Part shown: one piece after another, positions 17,828 to 28,590 of the stretch
How positions within the stretch are numbered: position 1 is the stretch's first letter
Layout of the letters: each line of letters opens with the position of its first letter
Assembly (NCBI RefSeq): GCF_002102265.1
Contig: NZ_LQPG01000014.1
Coordinates: 78,377-142,376 of the forward strand
Reading direction: 5' to 3'
From: Mycolicibacter longobardus
Lineage (GTDB): Bacteria; Actinomycetota; Actinomycetes; Mycobacteriales; Mycobacteriaceae
DNA: 64,000 nucleotides
Made by a program: the position numbers and the translations under genes
The notes under the pieces: generated by a model
Seen by the model: the letters and a program-made list of their open reading frames with translations, nothing else
Told to the model about the DNA's origin: nothing
Databases searched by the model: none

Positions 17828-18460
17828 TCAGGATTGCTCGCCGTCGCCGGCCGCGCTCACTTGGCGCGGCTCCTCAGCGTCGCTGCGCTCCGCATCGTCG
17901 TCCGCGCGGTTCACCTGGCGCCGCCCGACGGTGTCGAAGTCGAAGCCGAACACCGACAGCCCCACCAGCAGGATCGCACCGCCCACCACCGCGGGGTCCG
18001 CGACGTTGAACACCGGCCACCAGCCGATCGACAAGAAGTCGACGACGTGGCCCTGCAGGTGACCCGGCGCCCGGAAGAACCGGTCCACCAGGTTTCCCAG
18101 CGCCCCGCCGAGGATCATGCCGAGCCCCACCGCCCACCACGGCGACACCAGGCGACGCGACATCCAGATGATGCCGAGCACCACCGAGCTGGCGATCAGC
18201 GTCAACACCCAGGTGTAGCTGGTGGCCATCGAGAACGCGGCACCGGAGTTGCGGACCAGGGTCCAGGTCACGGTGTCGCCGATGATCGACACGGGCTGTC
18301 CGGGGGTGAGCATCTTCACCGCCAGCACCTTGGTGACGACGTCGGCCATCAGCACCACCGCGGCCACCGACAGCAGCAGTCTCAGCCGCCGGGGCGGTGC
18401 GGCCGGCTCCGATACCGGGTCAACCGCCGACTCGGTCGAGTCGGTTGTCTCGTCAGTCAC
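17828..18460 (-). CDS. lspA: Lipoprotein signal peptidase II
   Basis: 210 residues with four hydrophobic helices. The two catalytic aspartates lie in GNLVDRF and [15 protein letters not shown] is the conserved NxGAAF motif. It cleaves the signal peptide of prolipoproteins after lipid attachment to Cys. It has a Ser/Asp/Glu-rich cytosolic N-terminal extension of about 25 residues and an acidic C-terminal tail, as other mycobacterial LspA proteins have. It lies upstream of the pseudouridine synthase on the same strand. Confidence 0.95.
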   Translation of the reverse strand: MTDETTDSTESAVDPVSEPAAPPRRLRLLLSVAAVVLMADVVTKVLAVKMLTPGQPVSIIGDTVTWTLVRNSGAAFSMATSYTWVLTLIASSVVLGIIWMSRRLVSPWWAVGLGMILGGALGNLVDRFFRAPGHLQGHVVDFLSIGWWPVFNVADPAVVGGAILLVGLSVFGFDFDTVGRRQVNRADDDAERSDAEEPRQVSAAGDGEQS

Positions 18461-18501
18461 GCCCCCATCATCCCTTAACCCGCGTGCGGCATGATCGCGG
18501 C

Positions 18502-19446
18502 ATGGTGTCCAAGCGCCTCACGGTCATCGCCACCGGCGGAACCATCTCGTCGAGCACGGACGACCGCGGGGTGCTGCGCCCCTCCCGGCACGGCGCGGAT
18601 CTGGTGGCCACCGCCAGCACTGCCGGCGGCGCCGATGTGACCGTGGTGGATCTGATGGCGCGGGACAGCTCGGAGCTGGGCCCGGCCGACTGGGACCGGA
18701 TCCTCACCGCGGTGCGCGACGCCGTGGCCGGGGGCGCCGACGGGGTCGTGGTGATCCACGGCACCGACACCTGCGAAGAGACCGCGCTGTGGCTGGAACT
18801 CGGTTACACCGGGGACGCTCCTGTTGTGCTGACCGGGGCCCAGCGCGGTGCGGATGCGCCCGACGCTGACGGGCCGGGCAACCTGCGCGACGCCCTGGCC
18901 CTGACCGCCGACCCGGCGGCACAGGGGCTGGGGGTGCTGGTGTGCTTCGCCGGGCAGGTGCTGGCCGCACTGGGGCTGCACAAAGTGACCACCACCGACC
19001 TGACCGGTTTCGCCGGTCCGCGGCTGGGCACGGTGGCCGCCGGACACGTGCAGTTGGCCGACGACAAGATCCGCCCGCACCTGCACGCGGTCGGCACACC
19101 CCGGGTGGACGTCGTCGCGCTCTACGCCGGGGCGGATGCGGTCGCCCTGGACGCCTGCGTGGCCGCCGGTGCGCGCGGCGTGGTGCTGGAGGCGTTGGGT
19201 GGGGGCAATGCCGGGCCGGCGGTAATCGAGGGGGTGCGCCGACACTGCCGGCAGGGACTGGCGGTCGCGGTGTCCAGCCGGGTGCCCGGCGGTCGGGTGG
19301 GCCCGGACTACGGGCCGGGCCGTGCCCTGGTGGACGCCGGTGCGGTGATGGTGCCGCGGTTGCGGCCCCCGCAGGCCCGGGTCCTGCTGATGGCGGCGCT
19401 GGCGGCCGGGCAGCCGGTCGGCGACGTCTTCGGCCGGTGGGGCTGA
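18502..19446 (+). CDS. ansA: L-asparaginase
   Basis: 314 residues. The first catalytic Thr is in IATGGTISS near the N-terminus and the second Thr-Asp pair in [13 protein letters not shown], so both active-site motifs of the type I/II asparaginase fold are present. It hydrolyses asparagine to aspartate and ammonia; the lack of a signal peptide predicts a cytosolic enzyme. The order lspA, ansA, dinX matches M. tuberculosis Rv1539-Rv1537. ATG 18502 was chosen because the extension to 18397 overlaps lspA on the other strand. Confidence 0.94.
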   Translation: MVSKRLTVIATGGTISSSTDDRGVLRPSRHGADLVATASTAGGADVTVVDLMARDSSELGPADWDRILTAVRDAVAGGADGVVVIHGTDTCEETALWLELGYTGDAPVVLTGAQRGADAPDADGPGNLRDALALTADPAAQGLGVLVCFAGQVLAALGLHKVTTTDLTGFAGPRLGTVAAGHVQLADDKIRPHLHAVGTPRVDVVALYAGADAVALDACVAAGARGVVLEALGGGNAGPAVIEGVRRHCRQGLAVAVSSRVPGGRVGPDYGPGRALVDAGAVMVPRLRPPQARVLLMAALAAGQPVGDVFGRWG

Positions 19447-19449
19447 GGC

Positions 19450-19905
19450 ATGTCCCGAGTTCTCCCCTTCCTCGTGGCGGCCGTTCTCGGTGGCGCCGGC
19501 ATCGCTCATGCCGAGCCGCCGCCCGGTGCAGACGCCGGCGATGGCTACCCGGTGGCCACCGGCCGGTACTCGTCGCCGAACGACTTCTACTGGGTGTTCT
19601 TCAAGACGCCCGACGGCCGCTCATGCGGTATTGGCCCCAACGGCGGGCCGATCGGCTGCGACGCGGTGCCCATGGATGCTCCCGCCGGGGCCAACCAGAC
19701 CGTCATCGAAGCCGGTGGCGTGCCCGCGGCATACCGCCACACCGACGTCGCGTCCTTCACCCGAGACGTCGACGTGCTGCCCGAGGGCCATCGACTCGAG
19801 AACTGGGGCTCCAGCTGCGCCGTCGGCTACCAGGGCACGGTGACCTGCAAGGGCTACGGCCACCACGGATTCACCCTCTCCAGCGTCTACGGGGTGCTGT
19901 GGTGA
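19450..19905 (+). CDS. Small secreted protein, function unknown
   Basis: 151 residues. A signal peptide (MSRVLPFLVAAVLGGAGIAHA, cleaved after AHA at about 21) leads to a compact domain with two spaced Cys pairs, SCGIGPNGGPIGC and SCAVGYQGTVTC. That suggests two disulphides and a repeated small beta motif. It begins 3 nt after the ansA stop and is probably co-transcribed. Similar small exported proteins are common in mycobacteria, but I cannot name the family. Confidence 0.75.
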   Translation: MSRVLPFLVAAVLGGAGIAHAEPPPGADAGDGYPVATGRYSSPNDFYWVFFKTPDGRSCGIGPNGGPIGCDAVPMDAPAGANQTVIEAGGVPAAYRHTDVASFTRDVDVLPEGHRLENWGSSCAVGYQGTVTCKGYGHHGFTLSSVYGVLW

Positions 19906-19912
19906 CTCGCCC

Positions 19913-21280
19913 TCAGGCGGGCTCCTCCGGGCTGGCGAGGTAGTCCGGCCAGTCCAGGCTGTCGACGGGGTCGGCCCGGCTGATCCCGGGTTCGTCGACC
20001 GGGAAGGTCCGGACCAGGCCCGGGCCCGAACTGCGGGTCTCGAATCGCACCGTCATCACGCCGTGGCCGGCCCCCTGCACCCAGCCATGCCCGAAATCGC
20101 CGTGGGAGACGTCGTCACCGACCCGCCACGACACCGCAGCCTGTCCTGACACCGGCCTCGAAACCGGCTCCGGCGACAGCGTTTCCGGGGAATCGGGTAC
20201 CGACTCGCCGAACTCCAGATCCGGGAACAGCGACTCCTGGCGGACATCGGTCAGCCCGGAGAACCCCACCCCGAGCAGCCGGATGGGACCGACCTCCTGG
20301 GGATCGAGCAGCAGCCGGTCGGCCGCCGACGTGAGTACGCCGGCGTCGGTGGTGGCATAGGGCAGGGTGGCCGAGCGGGTCAGCACACTCATGTCGGCCT
20401 TCTTGAGCTTCACCGTCACGGTGCGGGCTCCGCGACCGTCGCGCAGCAGTCTGCGGTAGGCGTGTTCACCGATCGGGCCGATCTCGGCCCGCAGCTGCGC
20501 CAAGGTGGTCAGGTCGGTGGCGAACGTGGATTCGGCGCTGATCTGTTTGGCCTCGGCGCGTTCGGCGACCCGGCGGTCATCGATCCCCCGGGCCAGCCGG
20601 TGCAGAGCGGGGCCGACCGTGGCGCCCAGAATGTCGGCGACCTCGGAGTCGGTCAGCGCGGCGAACTGCCCGATCGTCGCGATGCCCAGCCGGTGCAACT
20701 TCTCCTCGGCGACCGGCCCGATCCCCCACAGCCGGCGTACCGGCAGGCCGTCCAGCAGCAGTCGTTCCTCGGCACGGCTGACCACCCGCACCCCGTCGGG
20801 CTTGGCCAGATCGGAAGCGATCTTGGCGATCTGCTTGCCCGACCCCGCCCCGACCGAGGCCACCAGGCCGGTCTCCTCCCGCACCCGGCGTCGCAAGTGT
20901 TCACAGAACCGCAGGACCTCATCCCGGCCGGCTCCGGCCAGCTCGGCCGGTTCACCGAACGCCTCGTCGAAGGACAGCTGCTCGACAACCGGAATCTCCG
21001 CTCGCACGGTCTCGAAGACCCGGCGGCTGGCCACCCCGTACACCGCCCCGCGGGGTGGCAACACCACCGCCGAAGCACCCACCAGCCGGCGCGCCTGGTG
21101 CATCGGCATCGCCGAGCGGGCGCCGAAGACCCGGGCCTCGTAGCTGGCCCCGGCCACCACGCCCCGGCCTCCCAGCCCGCCGACCAGCACCGGCCGGCCC
21201 CGCAGCGTCGGGCGGGTCAGTTGCTCAACCGAGGCGAAGAAGGCGTCCATGTCCAGGTGCAGGACCCAGCGGCCGTCCAC
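19913..21280 (-). CDS. dinX: DNA polymerase IV (Y-family), DinX/DinB1
   Basis: 455 residues from GTG 21280. Catalytic residues lie in [13 protein letters not shown] and LSFDEAF, with the palm [17 protein letters not shown] and the helix-hairpin region [12 protein letters not shown]. The little-finger domain follows ([13 protein letters not shown]). A C-terminal extension of about 100 residues includes [32 protein letters not shown]. It performs translesion synthesis. GTG 21280 ([12 protein letters not shown]) matches the start of M. tuberculosis DinX as I recall it, and AGG lies 9 nt upstream. A longer ATG at 21319 would leave only 20 bp to the divergent gene. Confidence 0.94.
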   Translation of the reverse strand: MDGRWVLHLDMDAFFASVEQLTRPTLRGRPVLVGGLGGRGVVAGASYEARVFGARSAMPMHQARRLVGASAVVLPPRGAVYGVASRRVFETVRAEIPVVEQLSFDEAFGEPAELAGAGRDEVLRFCEHLRRRVREETGLVASVGAGSGKQIAKIASDLAKPDGVRVVSRAEERLLLDGLPVRRLWGIGPVAEEKLHRLGIATIGQFAALTDSEVADILGATVGPALHRLARGIDDRRVAERAEAKQISAESTFATDLTTLAQLRAEIGPIGEHAYRRLLRDGRGARTVTVKLKKADMSVLTRSATLPYATTDAGVLTSAADRLLLDPQEVGPIRLLGVGFSGLTDVRQESLFPDLEFGESVPDSPETLSPEPVSRPVSGQAAVSWRVGDDVSHGDFGHGWVQGAGHGVMTVRFETRSSGPGLVRTFPVDEPGISRADPVDSLDWPDYLASPEEPA

Positions 21281-21327
21281 GACGTACAGCCTATTGAGTG
21301 CGCCCCGTGTCGCCGGCATCGGGAAAC

Positions 21328-21333
21328 TAGTGT
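21328..21333 (+). promoter_or_regulatory. Candidate leaderless -10 element
   Basis: TAGTGT, fitting TANNNT, ends 6 nt before the ATG at 21340. The same spacing is seen before several other genes in the window. Confidence 0.4.
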
Positions 21334-21339
21334 CGGACC

Positions 21340-21906
21340 ATGGCGATGAATCTGGTGCACCGGCTGTGCTGCAGTTCCCGGTACTGGGCCCGCAGCGTCG
21401 AGCGTGAACTCCTGCCGTGGGCGCTGGCAGACGTGGACCTCGGCGACAGCACCCTGGAGATCGGCCCGGGCTACGGGGCCAACATGAGGTGCCTGGTGGA
21501 CATGACGCCCCGGCTGACTGCAGTCGAGATCGACCCACCGATGACGCGACGACTGCAGGAGAAGTACGGGGCACAGGCCCGCATCATCAACGGCGACGGT
21601 ACCGATACCGGTCTGCCCGCAGACGAATTCAGTTCCGTGGTGTGTTTCACGATGCTGCATCACGTTCCGACTCCCGCATTGCAGGACCAACTGTTCGCCG
21701 AGGCCTTTCGCGTGCTCAGGCCCGGCGCGGTCTTTGCCGGCAGCGATGGCGTGCACTCAACGGTGTTCCGTGCGCTGCATTTCCGCGACACCTACAACCC
21801 GGTCTCTCCCGAGACATTGCCGGACCGGCTGCGCAGCAAAGGTTTCCGGGATGTGCACGTGGCCACCGCGTACGGCCGACAACGCTGGGTGGCCGTCAAG
21901 CCCTGA
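21340..21906 (+). CDS. Class I SAM-dependent methyltransferase (UbiE-like)
   Basis: 188 residues. Motif I is [15 protein letters not shown], the motif II acid is AVEIDPPM, then [24 protein letters not shown] and [16 protein letters not shown]. The shortened C-terminus (about 70 residues less than typical UbiE) gives a minimal methyltransferase fold. Substrate unknown; such enzymes act on quinones, lipids or small molecules. The ATG is preceded by a TAGTGT leaderless promoter element, and the gene is divergent from dinX. Confidence 0.82.
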   Translation: MAMNLVHRLCCSSRYWARSVERELLPWALADVDLGDSTLEIGPGYGANMRCLVDMTPRLTAVEIDPPMTRRLQEKYGAQARIINGDGTDTGLPADEFSSVVCFTMLHHVPTPALQDQLFAEAFRVLRPGAVFAGSDGVHSTVFRALHFRDTYNPVSPETLPDRLRSKGFRDVHVATAYGRQRWVAVKP

Positions 21907-21914
21907 CGGGAGCG

Positions 21915-22256
21915 CTACTTGGATCCGCCGCCGCCCTTTTGAAGTTGTTGTGGGCAATATGATTTCGCTGCGATCGCTGCGAACCTGGCCGCATCGGGGA
22001 CACTGAGCGCCGGGTTGGCGTCAGTGATGTCGTTGAGCAGTTCCAGACCCGTCTCACCATTGGCGGCCAACCCGCAGACCGCTTCGGCGGCCGAAACGGC
22101 CTGGGCGGGGTCGGCGAAGGTTATGCCGATCTGCTGAAGCGATGCGACGAACTCCGCATTGTCGACCGCGCTCGCGACGACGCCGGGTTCGGCATGCCCA
22201 GGTGCGGCGACAGCGATGGCCGCGGTCGCGACAAGCGGAACGAACAACAGTTTCAC
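21915..22256 (-). CDS. DUF732 secreted protein
   Basis: 113 residues from a GTG start with an AAGGAGG Shine-Dalgarno sequence 5 nt upstream. A signal peptide (KLLFVPLVATAAIAVAAPGHA) precedes a small helical domain: AEFVASLQQIGITFADPAQAVSAAEAVCGL ... FAAIAAKSYCPQQL. The two Cys and the D-near-VC spacing are typical of the mycobacterial DUF732 family, whose function is unknown. It ends in a GGGGSK tail. It lies downstream of the two PPE genes on the same strand. Confidence 0.85.
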   Translation of the reverse strand: MKLLFVPLVATAAIAVAAPGHAEPGVVASAVDNAEFVASLQQIGITFADPAQAVSAAEAVCGLAANGETGLELLNDITDANPALSVPDAARFAAIAAKSYCPQQLQKGGGGSK

Positions 22257-22300
22257 ACGGTCCTCCTTGGGAAGTCGACGTCGTTTCAGACGGCGCCGCG

Positions 22301-23659
22301 CTAGCCGAGCGCGGATTGCGATCCGGCCAGCGCGCCGTCCTCGTCATCGAGCACATGCACGGCATGGATCCCCGGCTTCAGCGACAACTTGGCCACCAGC
22401 TCGTCTAGCCCGGCCTGATCGACGTGCCAATGCTGCACCACATCCGGCGTCTGTTGCAGTTGCGCGATCACCTGATCGAGTGGGACCGGTGCGTCGCGGT
22501 CGTTGAGGTTGGTCGACACCACCCGGGCCGCCGGCGCGACCGTCCGGGTGGCCGGGGCGCCCAGCGCACCGCCGGCAGCGCTGCCCAGGGCGGCCGGCGC
22601 AAGCATGCCGGGCGCGGATCCCGCCGCCGGGGCCGCAGCCAGGGCGCTCTGGGGCACCGAGGTGGAGGCCAGCTGGATCGCCGAGGTCGCACTGGCCCAG
22701 TTCGGCGGAACCGAGAGCGCTCCCACCCGCATCGCGCTGCCCGCAGCGGCCCCCGCAGCCGAGTGCAGACCCGCGCCCGCTGTCAGTCCGGAACTGGTCA
22801 GACCGCCGCCGAGCGCAGATTTCGGGATTGCCACCACCGGCGCCTTGTAGATGCTCCGGAACTGGCTGATACCCAGGTTCGTCGTGCCATGGGTCGCGTT
22901 GACCCACGCGGTCTGACCAATGACGCCGTTGGCCGCTCCGAGGTGGGTCTCCCACAACGATGTCGCCGCGGGGCTGCCCGTGATGCCGTCGATGAGGCTC
23001 CGCCACCCGTCGTTGTAACCCGAGGTGAGTGAATTGATCTGCCGCAGGATCTCCTGCAGGACCTCGTGCGGAGTCGAGGCGGCCGCGAGCTGGGCAGCCC
23101 CCGCCTCCGCGCTCCCCGCATCGCCGCCGCTGGTGGTCTGCGGCGCCGCGGTGAACGTGGTCAGATCGGCCGCCGCCGCCGACGAGCCGGCATAGCCGAG
23201 CATCGCGGCGACATCCTGCGCCCACATTCGGCCGTATTCCGCTTCGACCGCTGCGATCGCGGTGCTGTTCTGCCCCAGGATGTTCGTCGACACCAATGCG
23301 GCCAGTTGACTGCGGTTGGCGGCGATCGCCGGGGGCGGCACGATTCCCGCAAAGGCCGACTCATAGGCGCTGGCTGCGGCGCTCGCCTGGGCGGCGGTCT
23401 GTTCGGCTTGCGTGGCCGTGGTCGACAGCCAGCTCACATACGGAGCGGCAGCGGCCGCCATGGCCGCCGCTGCCGGCCCCTGCCAACCGCCGCTGAGCCC
23501 CGCGAGCGCCGCCTCGTAGGAGGATGCGGCGGAATGCAGTTCGGTCGCCAGGCCCGACCATGCCGCCGCGGCGGCGAGCAGCGGGTCAGCGCCCGGCCCC
23601 GAATACATCTGCCCGGAGATGACCTCCGGGGGTTGCGCGGCGAAACTCTGAAAAACCAT
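22301..23659 (-). CDS. PPE family protein, SVP subgroup
   Basis: 452 residues. The PPE domain has FAAQPPEVISGQMYSGPG near the N-terminus, a GGWQG turn (WxG) and VPPPAIAANRSQL. The SVP motif is RVGALSVPPNWA. PPE proteins are exported by ESX type VII systems, usually with a PE partner; no PE gene is in the window. After the SVP motif come about 100 unusual residues (VPLDQVIAQLQQTPDVVQHWHV ... HAVHVLDDEDG). ATG 23659 was chosen because the longer frame reads through the next PPE gene. It is 19 nt downstream of that PPE gene. Confidence 0.92.
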   Translation of the reverse strand: MVFQSFAAQPPEVISGQMYSGPGADPLLAAAAAWSGLATELHSAASSYEAALAGLSGGWQGPAAAAMAAAAAPYVSWLSTTATQAEQTAAQASAAASAYESAFAGIVPPPAIAANRSQLAALVSTNILGQNSTAIAAVEAEYGRMWAQDVAAMLGYAGSSAAAADLTTFTAAPQTTSGGDAGSAEAGAAQLAAASTPHEVLQEILRQINSLTSGYNDGWRSLIDGITGSPAATSLWETHLGAANGVIGQTAWVNATHGTTNLGISQFRSIYKAPVVAIPKSALGGGLTSSGLTAGAGLHSAAGAAAGSAMRVGALSVPPNWASATSAIQLASTSVPQSALAAAPAAGSAPGMLAPAALGSAAGGALGAPATRTVAPAARVVSTNLNDRDAPVPLDQVIAQLQQTPDVVQHWHVDQAGLDELVAKLSLKPGIHAVHVLDDEDGALAGSQSALG

Positions 23660-23678
23660 GAACGCGACCTGCTTTCCG

Positions 23679-24851
23679 CTACTTCGCGATCGGAGGGATG
23701 ACGATGACGGTGGCCGTCGTGGCGATATCCGGGCCGGTCTGGGGATTCGTGACGTGGCTGATGGCACTGATGGCGCGGGTGGTGGTGGCGCCCGCGGCCT
23801 GACGCACCGGGGTGCCCAGGGCGCGCCCGGCCAGGCTGGACAGGGCCATCTGGCCGGCCAGCACACCCTCGCCGTTCGCGGCCAGGGCCGGTGCGGCCTC
23901 GAGCACGCCGGCCTGCAACGCCACGGCGGCGGTCTTGGCCGCAGGAACAGCGGCCGCCCAGTTCGCCGGCACCGACAGCCGTCCGACCAGACCGGCTCGG
24001 CCGAGCACCCCCGACGCCGCCGCCGGAACGGTGTGCGAACCGCTGAGCAGGGGGCTGGCCAGCAGCGGCGCCAAGGCGCCCACGATCGGCTTCGGGTTGA
24101 GTGTGGTTCCCAGGTTTCCCAGCGCCATCGCCACAGCCGGGATGCTGATGGCCATCTGATAGGCGCTCCGCAGCGAGTTGGTGAGGTTGAGACCGTAGGG
24201 TCCGTTCGCGGTGCTGATGATATTGGTGAGGGTCTTCAGGATGGCCTGGTAGTCGTCCAGGACAACGCCGGCCGCATCCTGCAGCGCGTTGGTGCCCGCC
24301 GCCGACTGACTGACCTGTCCGCCGGCATTCGTGGTCTCCGGTGCGGCGCTGAAGGGCTCCAACTGGCTGGCCGCCGCCGACGAGCCGGCGTAGGTGTACA
24401 TCGCGGCCGCGTCCTGCGCCCACATCTCGGCGTACTGCGCTTCGGTCGCCGCGATCGCCGGAGCGTTCTGCCCCAGCAGGTTGGTCGCGACCAGCGACGC
24501 CAGCAGGGCGCGGTTGGCGGCGATCACCGGTGGCGGCACGGTGGCGGCGAAGGCCGCCTCGTAGGCACCGGCCGCAGCGGCGGCCTTGAGCGCGGTCTCC
24601 TCGGCGCCCACCGCGGTGGCCTTCATCCACGCCGCGTACGGCGCTGCCGCTGCCGCCATCGAGGCCGCCGAGGGGCCCTGCCAGGCCGAGTCCGCCAGTT
24701 CGGTGATCACCGCGTCATACGACGTCGCCGTGTAGTGCAATTCCGTCGCCATCGCCGCCCAGTTCGCGGCGGCGGCCAACAACGGCGCCGCGCCGGGACC
24801 CGAATACATCCGCGCGGAGTTGACTTCCGGCGGTAGTGCCCCGAAATCCAT
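23679..24851 (-). CDS. PPE family protein, SVP subgroup
   Basis: 390 residues: [20 protein letters not shown], the SAWQG turn of the YxxxD/WxG helical hairpin, [13 protein letters not shown], and the SVP motif [13 protein letters not shown] near residue 305. It is followed by a short Ala/Thr-rich tail ending IVIPPIAK. It is likely secreted or surface-exposed through an ESX system. AAGGGGG 5 nt before the ATG is a strong ribosome-binding site. It is the first gene of a two-PPE operon, which probably arose by duplication since the PPE domains align closely. Confidence 0.93.
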   Translation of the reverse strand: MDFGALPPEVNSARMYSGPGAAPLLAAAANWAAMATELHYTATSYDAVITELADSAWQGPSAASMAAAAAPYAAWMKATAVGAEETALKAAAAAGAYEAAFAATVPPPVIAANRALLASLVATNLLGQNAPAIAATEAQYAEMWAQDAAAMYTYAGSSAAASQLEPFSAAPETTNAGGQVSQSAAGTNALQDAAGVVLDDYQAILKTLTNIISTANGPYGLNLTNSLRSAYQMAISIPAVAMALGNLGTTLNPKPIVGALAPLLASPLLSGSHTVPAAASGVLGRAGLVGRLSVPANWAAAVPAAKTAAVALQAGVLEAAPALAANGEGVLAGQMALSSLAGRALGTPVRQAAGATTTRAISAISHVTNPQTGPDIATTATVIVIPPIAK

Positions 24852-25218
24852 GAGTACCCCCTTCGGGCCGTGTCATGAACCGACCCACCCGGCTTACCTG
24901 GGAACTCGCTGGTAAGCCGGGTGGGTCAGCACCAGCCGCGCACTGCGGCTCGTATGAACTGGAGGTTAATCGGCGGCCAACAGCTGTCGACTCGGCGGCC
25001 TCGGCGGCACAGGCGTTGCGCCGACGCCTCGGCCGTCGCGGACACGGCCGCGTGACTGCCGCCGGTTAGTTTTCACCACCGCAAACTGGGGAAATGCCGC
25101 GATGCGGCGGCTGCCGCCGGAGGGTGCGGGCGCTGTCCGCCGGCCATCGCGGTCATAAGAATCTGGCCGCGAGAAAGTCGGCCCAGCCCAGGGCTTCGGT
25201 TATCCGGCGGGTGACCGG
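24852..25218. other. Intergenic region between ileS and the PPE operon (367 bp)
   Basis: No convincing gene. It holds the 17-bp inverted repeat at 24882-24927 and a small GCCGC-GAT-GCGGC dyad at 25096-25108. A short open frame at 24875-25069 spans the hairpin and has no promoter or ribosome-binding site. Confidence 0.55.
24882..24927 (-). terminator. Strong 17-bp hairpin without U-tract (ileS terminator or PPE leader element)
   Basis: GACCCACCCGGCTTACC (24882-24898) is perfectly complementary to GGTAAGCCGGGTGGGTC (24911-24927) around a 12-nt loop. It lies about 290 bp after the ileS stop and 30 bp before the PPE start on the same strand. No T run follows, so it would be a tract-less mycobacterial terminator or a PPE mRNA leader structure. 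Confidence 0.5.
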
Positions 25219-28200
25219 TCAGACCTTGGCGATCGACACCCGCACACCGTCCCCGATTTCCACCGGATCGGCCGGGTCGCCGAATTCGAAACTGGTCGCC
25301 AGGATTTCTCCGGCGATCAGCCCGGCATGGGCCTGTGCCCAGTCCCGCCGTCCTGCCGGCACCGCCATCACCACGCTGATCCGGTCTGATATCTCCAGGC
25401 CGGTGTTCTTGCGCAGCTCCTGCAGCTCCCGGATCCGGTCCTTGGCCCAGCCCTCGGCCTCCAGCTCAGGGGTCACGGCGCTGTCGAGCACCACCAGGCC
25501 GGCGCCCTCGGGCAGCGCCACGGTGTACTCCGGGTCGGCGGCCACCAGCTTGGAGGTGTATTCGCCCTCGAGCAACACCACCGGCCCGGCGCTCAGGGTG
25601 CCGTCCGGGTTGACGACGCCGTCGCCCGCTTTGACCGCCTTGATCGCGGTCTGTACGTCCTTGCCCAGCCGGGGGCCGGCCACCTTGGCGTTGACCGCCA
25701 GGTCGAACCGCCCGTAGCCGGCGATGTCGTCGGTCAGCTCGACGGCCTTGACGTTGAGCTCGTCGGCGATCAGGTAGGTAAAGGGTGCCAGCCGCTGCGG
25801 TTCGTCGACGGCGACGGTGAGTTTGGGCAGCGGCAACCGGACCCGCAGCTGGTGCGCCTTGCGCACCGACGACGCCGCCGAACAGACCTCGCGGACCTGA
25901 TCCATCGCCGCCACCAGTTCGGTATCGGCGGGCAGATCGGCGGTCTCGGGCCAGTCGGTCAGGTGCACCGAGCGTTCCCCGGTGACCCCGCGCCAGATCA
26001 CCTCGGTGGTCAGCGGCAGCAGTGGCGCGGCCAGTCGCGCGGTGACCTCCAGCACGGTGTGCAGGGTGTCGATCGCGTCGGCGTCCTCGTCCCAGAACCG
26101 CTGCCGGGACCGGCGCACGTACCAGTTGGTCAGCGCCTCGGTGAACTGTCGCAATTGCTCGCAGGCACCGGAGATGTCACACACGTCCAGCGCCGCGGTC
26201 AGGTCGTCGCGCAGCGACGCCAGCTTGGCCAGGATGTAGCGGTCCAGTACGTGCTGCGAATCGGTGCGCCAGACACCGGGTTTCGGGGCGTACAGCGTCA
26301 GGAAGGTGTAGGCGTTCGTCAGCGGCAGCATCACCTGGCGTACGCCCTCGCGGATGCCCGCCTCGGTGACGATCAGGTTTCCGCCGCGCAGGATCGGCGA
26401 GGCCATCAGGAACCAGCGCATGGCGTCGGAGCCGTCGCGGTCGAACACTTCGCTGACGTCCGGGTAGTTGCGCAGCGACTTGCTCATCTTCTGCCCGTCG
26501 CTGCCCAGCACGATGCCATGCGCCACACAGGTTTTGAATGCCGGACGGTCGAACAGCGCAGTCGCCAGCACATGCATCATGTAGAACCAGCCGCGGGTCT
26601 GGCCGATGTATTCGACGATGAAATCGCCCGGGTAATGGGCAGCCTGCCCCCCGCCGCCGTCGAACCACTCGGCGTTCTCGAAGGGGTAATGCACCTGGGC
26701 ATAGGGCATCGAGCCCGAGTCGAACCACACGTCCAGCACGTCGGGGATGCGCCGCATCGTCGAACGACCGGTCGGGTCGTCGGGATTGGGGCGGGTCAGC
26801 TCGTCGATGTAGGGGCGGTGCAGGTTGTCCGGCCGCACCCCGAAGTCGCGTTCCAGCTCATCCAGGCTGCCGTACACATCGACCCGCGGGTAGGCCGGGT
26901 CGTCCGACTTCCACACCGGAATCGGGGTGCCCCAGTAGCGGTTTCGCGAGATCGACCAGTCCCGGGCGCCGCGCAGCCAGTTTCCGAAGATCCCGTCCTT
27001 GATGTGCTCGGGATACCAGGTGATCTGCTCGTTGAGTTCGACCATCCGGTCCCGGAATTCGGTGACGCGGACGAACCACGACGACACCGCCTTGTAGATC
27101 AGCGGGTTGCGGCAGCGCCAGCAGTGCGGGTACGGGTGCTCGTAGGTTTCGTGGCGCACCAGCACCGCACCGTTGGCCGCGGCCGGACCGGTGCCGTTCT
27201 TGAGGTCGGCGATGATCGCCTTGTTGGCGTCGAAGACGTGCTGACCGGCATAGTCCGGGACGGTCGCGTCGAAGCGCCCCTTGGCGTCCACCGGAGTGAC
27301 CGGGGTGATGCCGGCCGGGTCGGTGGTGTTCTTGTCGTCCTCGCCGTAGGCGGGTGCCAGGTGCACGATGCCCGTGCCGTCGTCGGTGGAGACGAAGTCG
27401 GCGGCGAGCACTCGGAAGGCGCCCGGTGAGTCCATGAAGTACGGGAAGGGCGGCAGATAACCCAAGCCGAGCAGCTCCGAGCCGCGGTAGCTGCCCAGCA
27501 CCTGTGGTTCGTCGCCCTCGCTCAGGCCGAGCTCGCGAGCGTAGGCGCCCAGCCGCGCCTCGGCCAGCAGGTAGCGCCGCTCCCCCGCCGCAACCTGCAC
27601 GTAGGTCACCTCGGGGTTGACCGCGACCGCCTGGTTGGACGGCAACGTCCACGGCGTGGTGGTCCACACCAGTAGGTGAGCACCGGCCAGCGAGCCGTCC
27701 GGACCGGCGTCGGCGATCCGGAATCCGACGGTCAGCGCCGGGTCCTGCCGGCTCTGGTAGACGTCGTCGTCCATGCGCAGCTCGTGGTTGGACAGGGGCG
27801 TTTCGTCGCGCCAGCAGTACGGCAGCACCCGGTAGCCCTCGTAGGCCAGGCCCTTGTCCCACAGTTGCTTGAACGCCCACAGCACCGATTCCATGAACGG
27901 CAGGTCGAGGGTCTTGTAGTCGTTGTCGAAATCCACCCAGCGCGCCTGCCGGGTGACATAGGCCTGCCATTCGGATGTGTAGCGCAGCACCGAATCCCGG
28001 CAGGCCTCGTTGAAGGCGGCAATGCCCATCGCGTCGATCTGCGACTTGTCGGTGATACCGAGCTGGCGTTCCACCTCCAGTTCGGCGGGCAGCCCGTGGG
28101 TGTCCCAGCCGAACCGGCGTTCCACCTTGTATCCGCGCATGGTGCGGTAGCGCGGCACGATGTCCTTGACGTAGCCGGTCAGCAGATGACCGTAGTGGGG

Positions 28201-28374
28201 CAGCCCGTTGGCGAACGGCGGCCCGTCGTAGAACACGTACTCTGGCGAGCCGTCGCGGCGGGCGATGCTGGCCCGGAAAGTGTCGTCGGCGGCCCAGTAG
28301 TCGAGGACCTCGGCTTCGGCCGCCGGGAAGTCGGGGGCGCCGGCGGCCGGCTTCGGATAGCTGCGTTCGCTCAC
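25219..28374 (-). CDS. ileS: Isoleucyl-tRNA synthetase
   Basis: 1051 residues from a GTG start. Class I signatures are present: the HIGH-type motif HYGH at residues 60-63 within [13 protein letters not shown], and KMSKS at 629-633. The editing domain ([17 protein letters not shown] ... [15 protein letters not shown]) is intact. It charges tRNA-Ile and hydrolyses mischarged Val. A GGGAG ribosome-binding motif lies about 9 nt upstream of the GTG, inside the T-box leader that controls it. Length matches the eukaryote-like IleS of mycobacteria. Confidence 0.97.
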   Translation of the reverse strand: MSERSYPKPAAGAPDFPAAEAEVLDYWAADDTFRASIARRDGSPEYVFYDGPPFANGLPHYGHLLTGYVKDIVPRYRTMRGYKVERRFGWDTHGLPAELEVERQLGITDKSQIDAMGIAAFNEACRDSVLRYTSEWQAYVTRQARWVDFDNDYKTLDLPFMESVLWAFKQLWDKGLAYEGYRVLPYCWRDETPLSNHELRMDDDVYQSRQDPALTVGFRIADAGPDGSLAGAHLLVWTTTPWTLPSNQAVAVNPEVTYVQVAAGERRYLLAEARLGAYARELGLSEGDEPQVLGSYRGSELLGLGYLPPFPYFMDSPGAFRVLAADFVSTDDGTGIVHLAPAYGEDDKNTTDPAGITPVTPVDAKGRFDATVPDYAGQHVFDANKAIIADLKNGTGPAAANGAVLVRHETYEHPYPHCWRCRNPLIYKAVSSWFVRVTEFRDRMVELNEQITWYPEHIKDGIFGNWLRGARDWSISRNRYWGTPIPVWKSDDPAYPRVDVYGSLDELERDFGVRPDNLHRPYIDELTRPNPDDPTGRSTMRRIPDVLDVWFDSGSMPYAQVHYPFENAEWFDGGGGQAAHYPGDFIVEYIGQTRGWFYMMHVLATALFDRPAFKTCVAHGIVLGSDGQKMSKSLRNYPDVSEVFDRDGSDAMRWFLMASPILRGGNLIVTEAGIREGVRQVMLPLTNAYTFLTLYAPKPGVWRTDSQHVLDRYILAKLASLRDDLTAALDVCDISGACEQLRQFTEALTNWYVRRSRQRFWDEDADAIDTLHTVLEVTARLAAPLLPLTTEVIWRGVTGERSVHLTDWPETADLPADTELVAAMDQVREVCSAASSVRKAHQLRVRLPLPKLTVAVDEPQRLAPFTYLIADELNVKAVELTDDIAGYGRFDLAVNAKVAGPRLGKDVQTAIKAVKAGDGVVNPDGTLSAGPVVLLEGEYTSKLVAADPEYTVALPEGAGLVVLDSAVTPELEAEGWAKDRIRELQELRKNTGLEISDRISVVMAVPAGRRDWAQAHAGLIAGEILATSFEFGDPADPVEIGDGVRVSIAKV

Positions 28375-28377
28375 GTG

Positions 28378-28590
28378 TGTCGTCTCCCAAGGACCCAGCC
28401 CGGGGACGACGCCGCGCGGTTGCGCGAGCGCCGCGGTACCACCCCGCTTGCCGCACCCGCCGTGGGGCGCGACCGCTCGATGTAGGGCTGTGACGGGCCG
28501 TCCCGTTCGGGTCTACTGAGCCGGTCCGTTGCGCGGGCCGGGCTGTTCTTCCGAAGGCTCCCCGGTGATGGCCGGATCGATGCCGTTGGC
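28378..28590 (-). promoter_or_regulatory. Isoleucine T-box riboswitch (translational type) upstream of ileS
   Basis: The minus-strand leader has the T-box core TGGTACCGCGG (complement of 28431-28441); its TGGT matches the A discriminator end of tRNA-Ile. Upstream, a small stem CCGG-CCATCA-CCGG carries an ATC isoleucine specifier (complement of 28567-28569), followed by GGAGCCTTCGGAAGAAC and AGTAGACCCGAACGGG, seen in actinobacterial ileS T-boxes. The final hairpin includes the GGGAG ribosome-binding site, so uncharged tRNA-Ile would free translation. A TAGAAT -10 element (complement of 28595-28600) places the transcript start near 28588. Confidence 0.88.

Noticed and set aside
24875..25069. 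A 64-residue plus-strand open frame in the ileS-PPE spacer
   Set aside because: It includes the 17-bp hairpin, has no ribosome-binding site and shows no domain.
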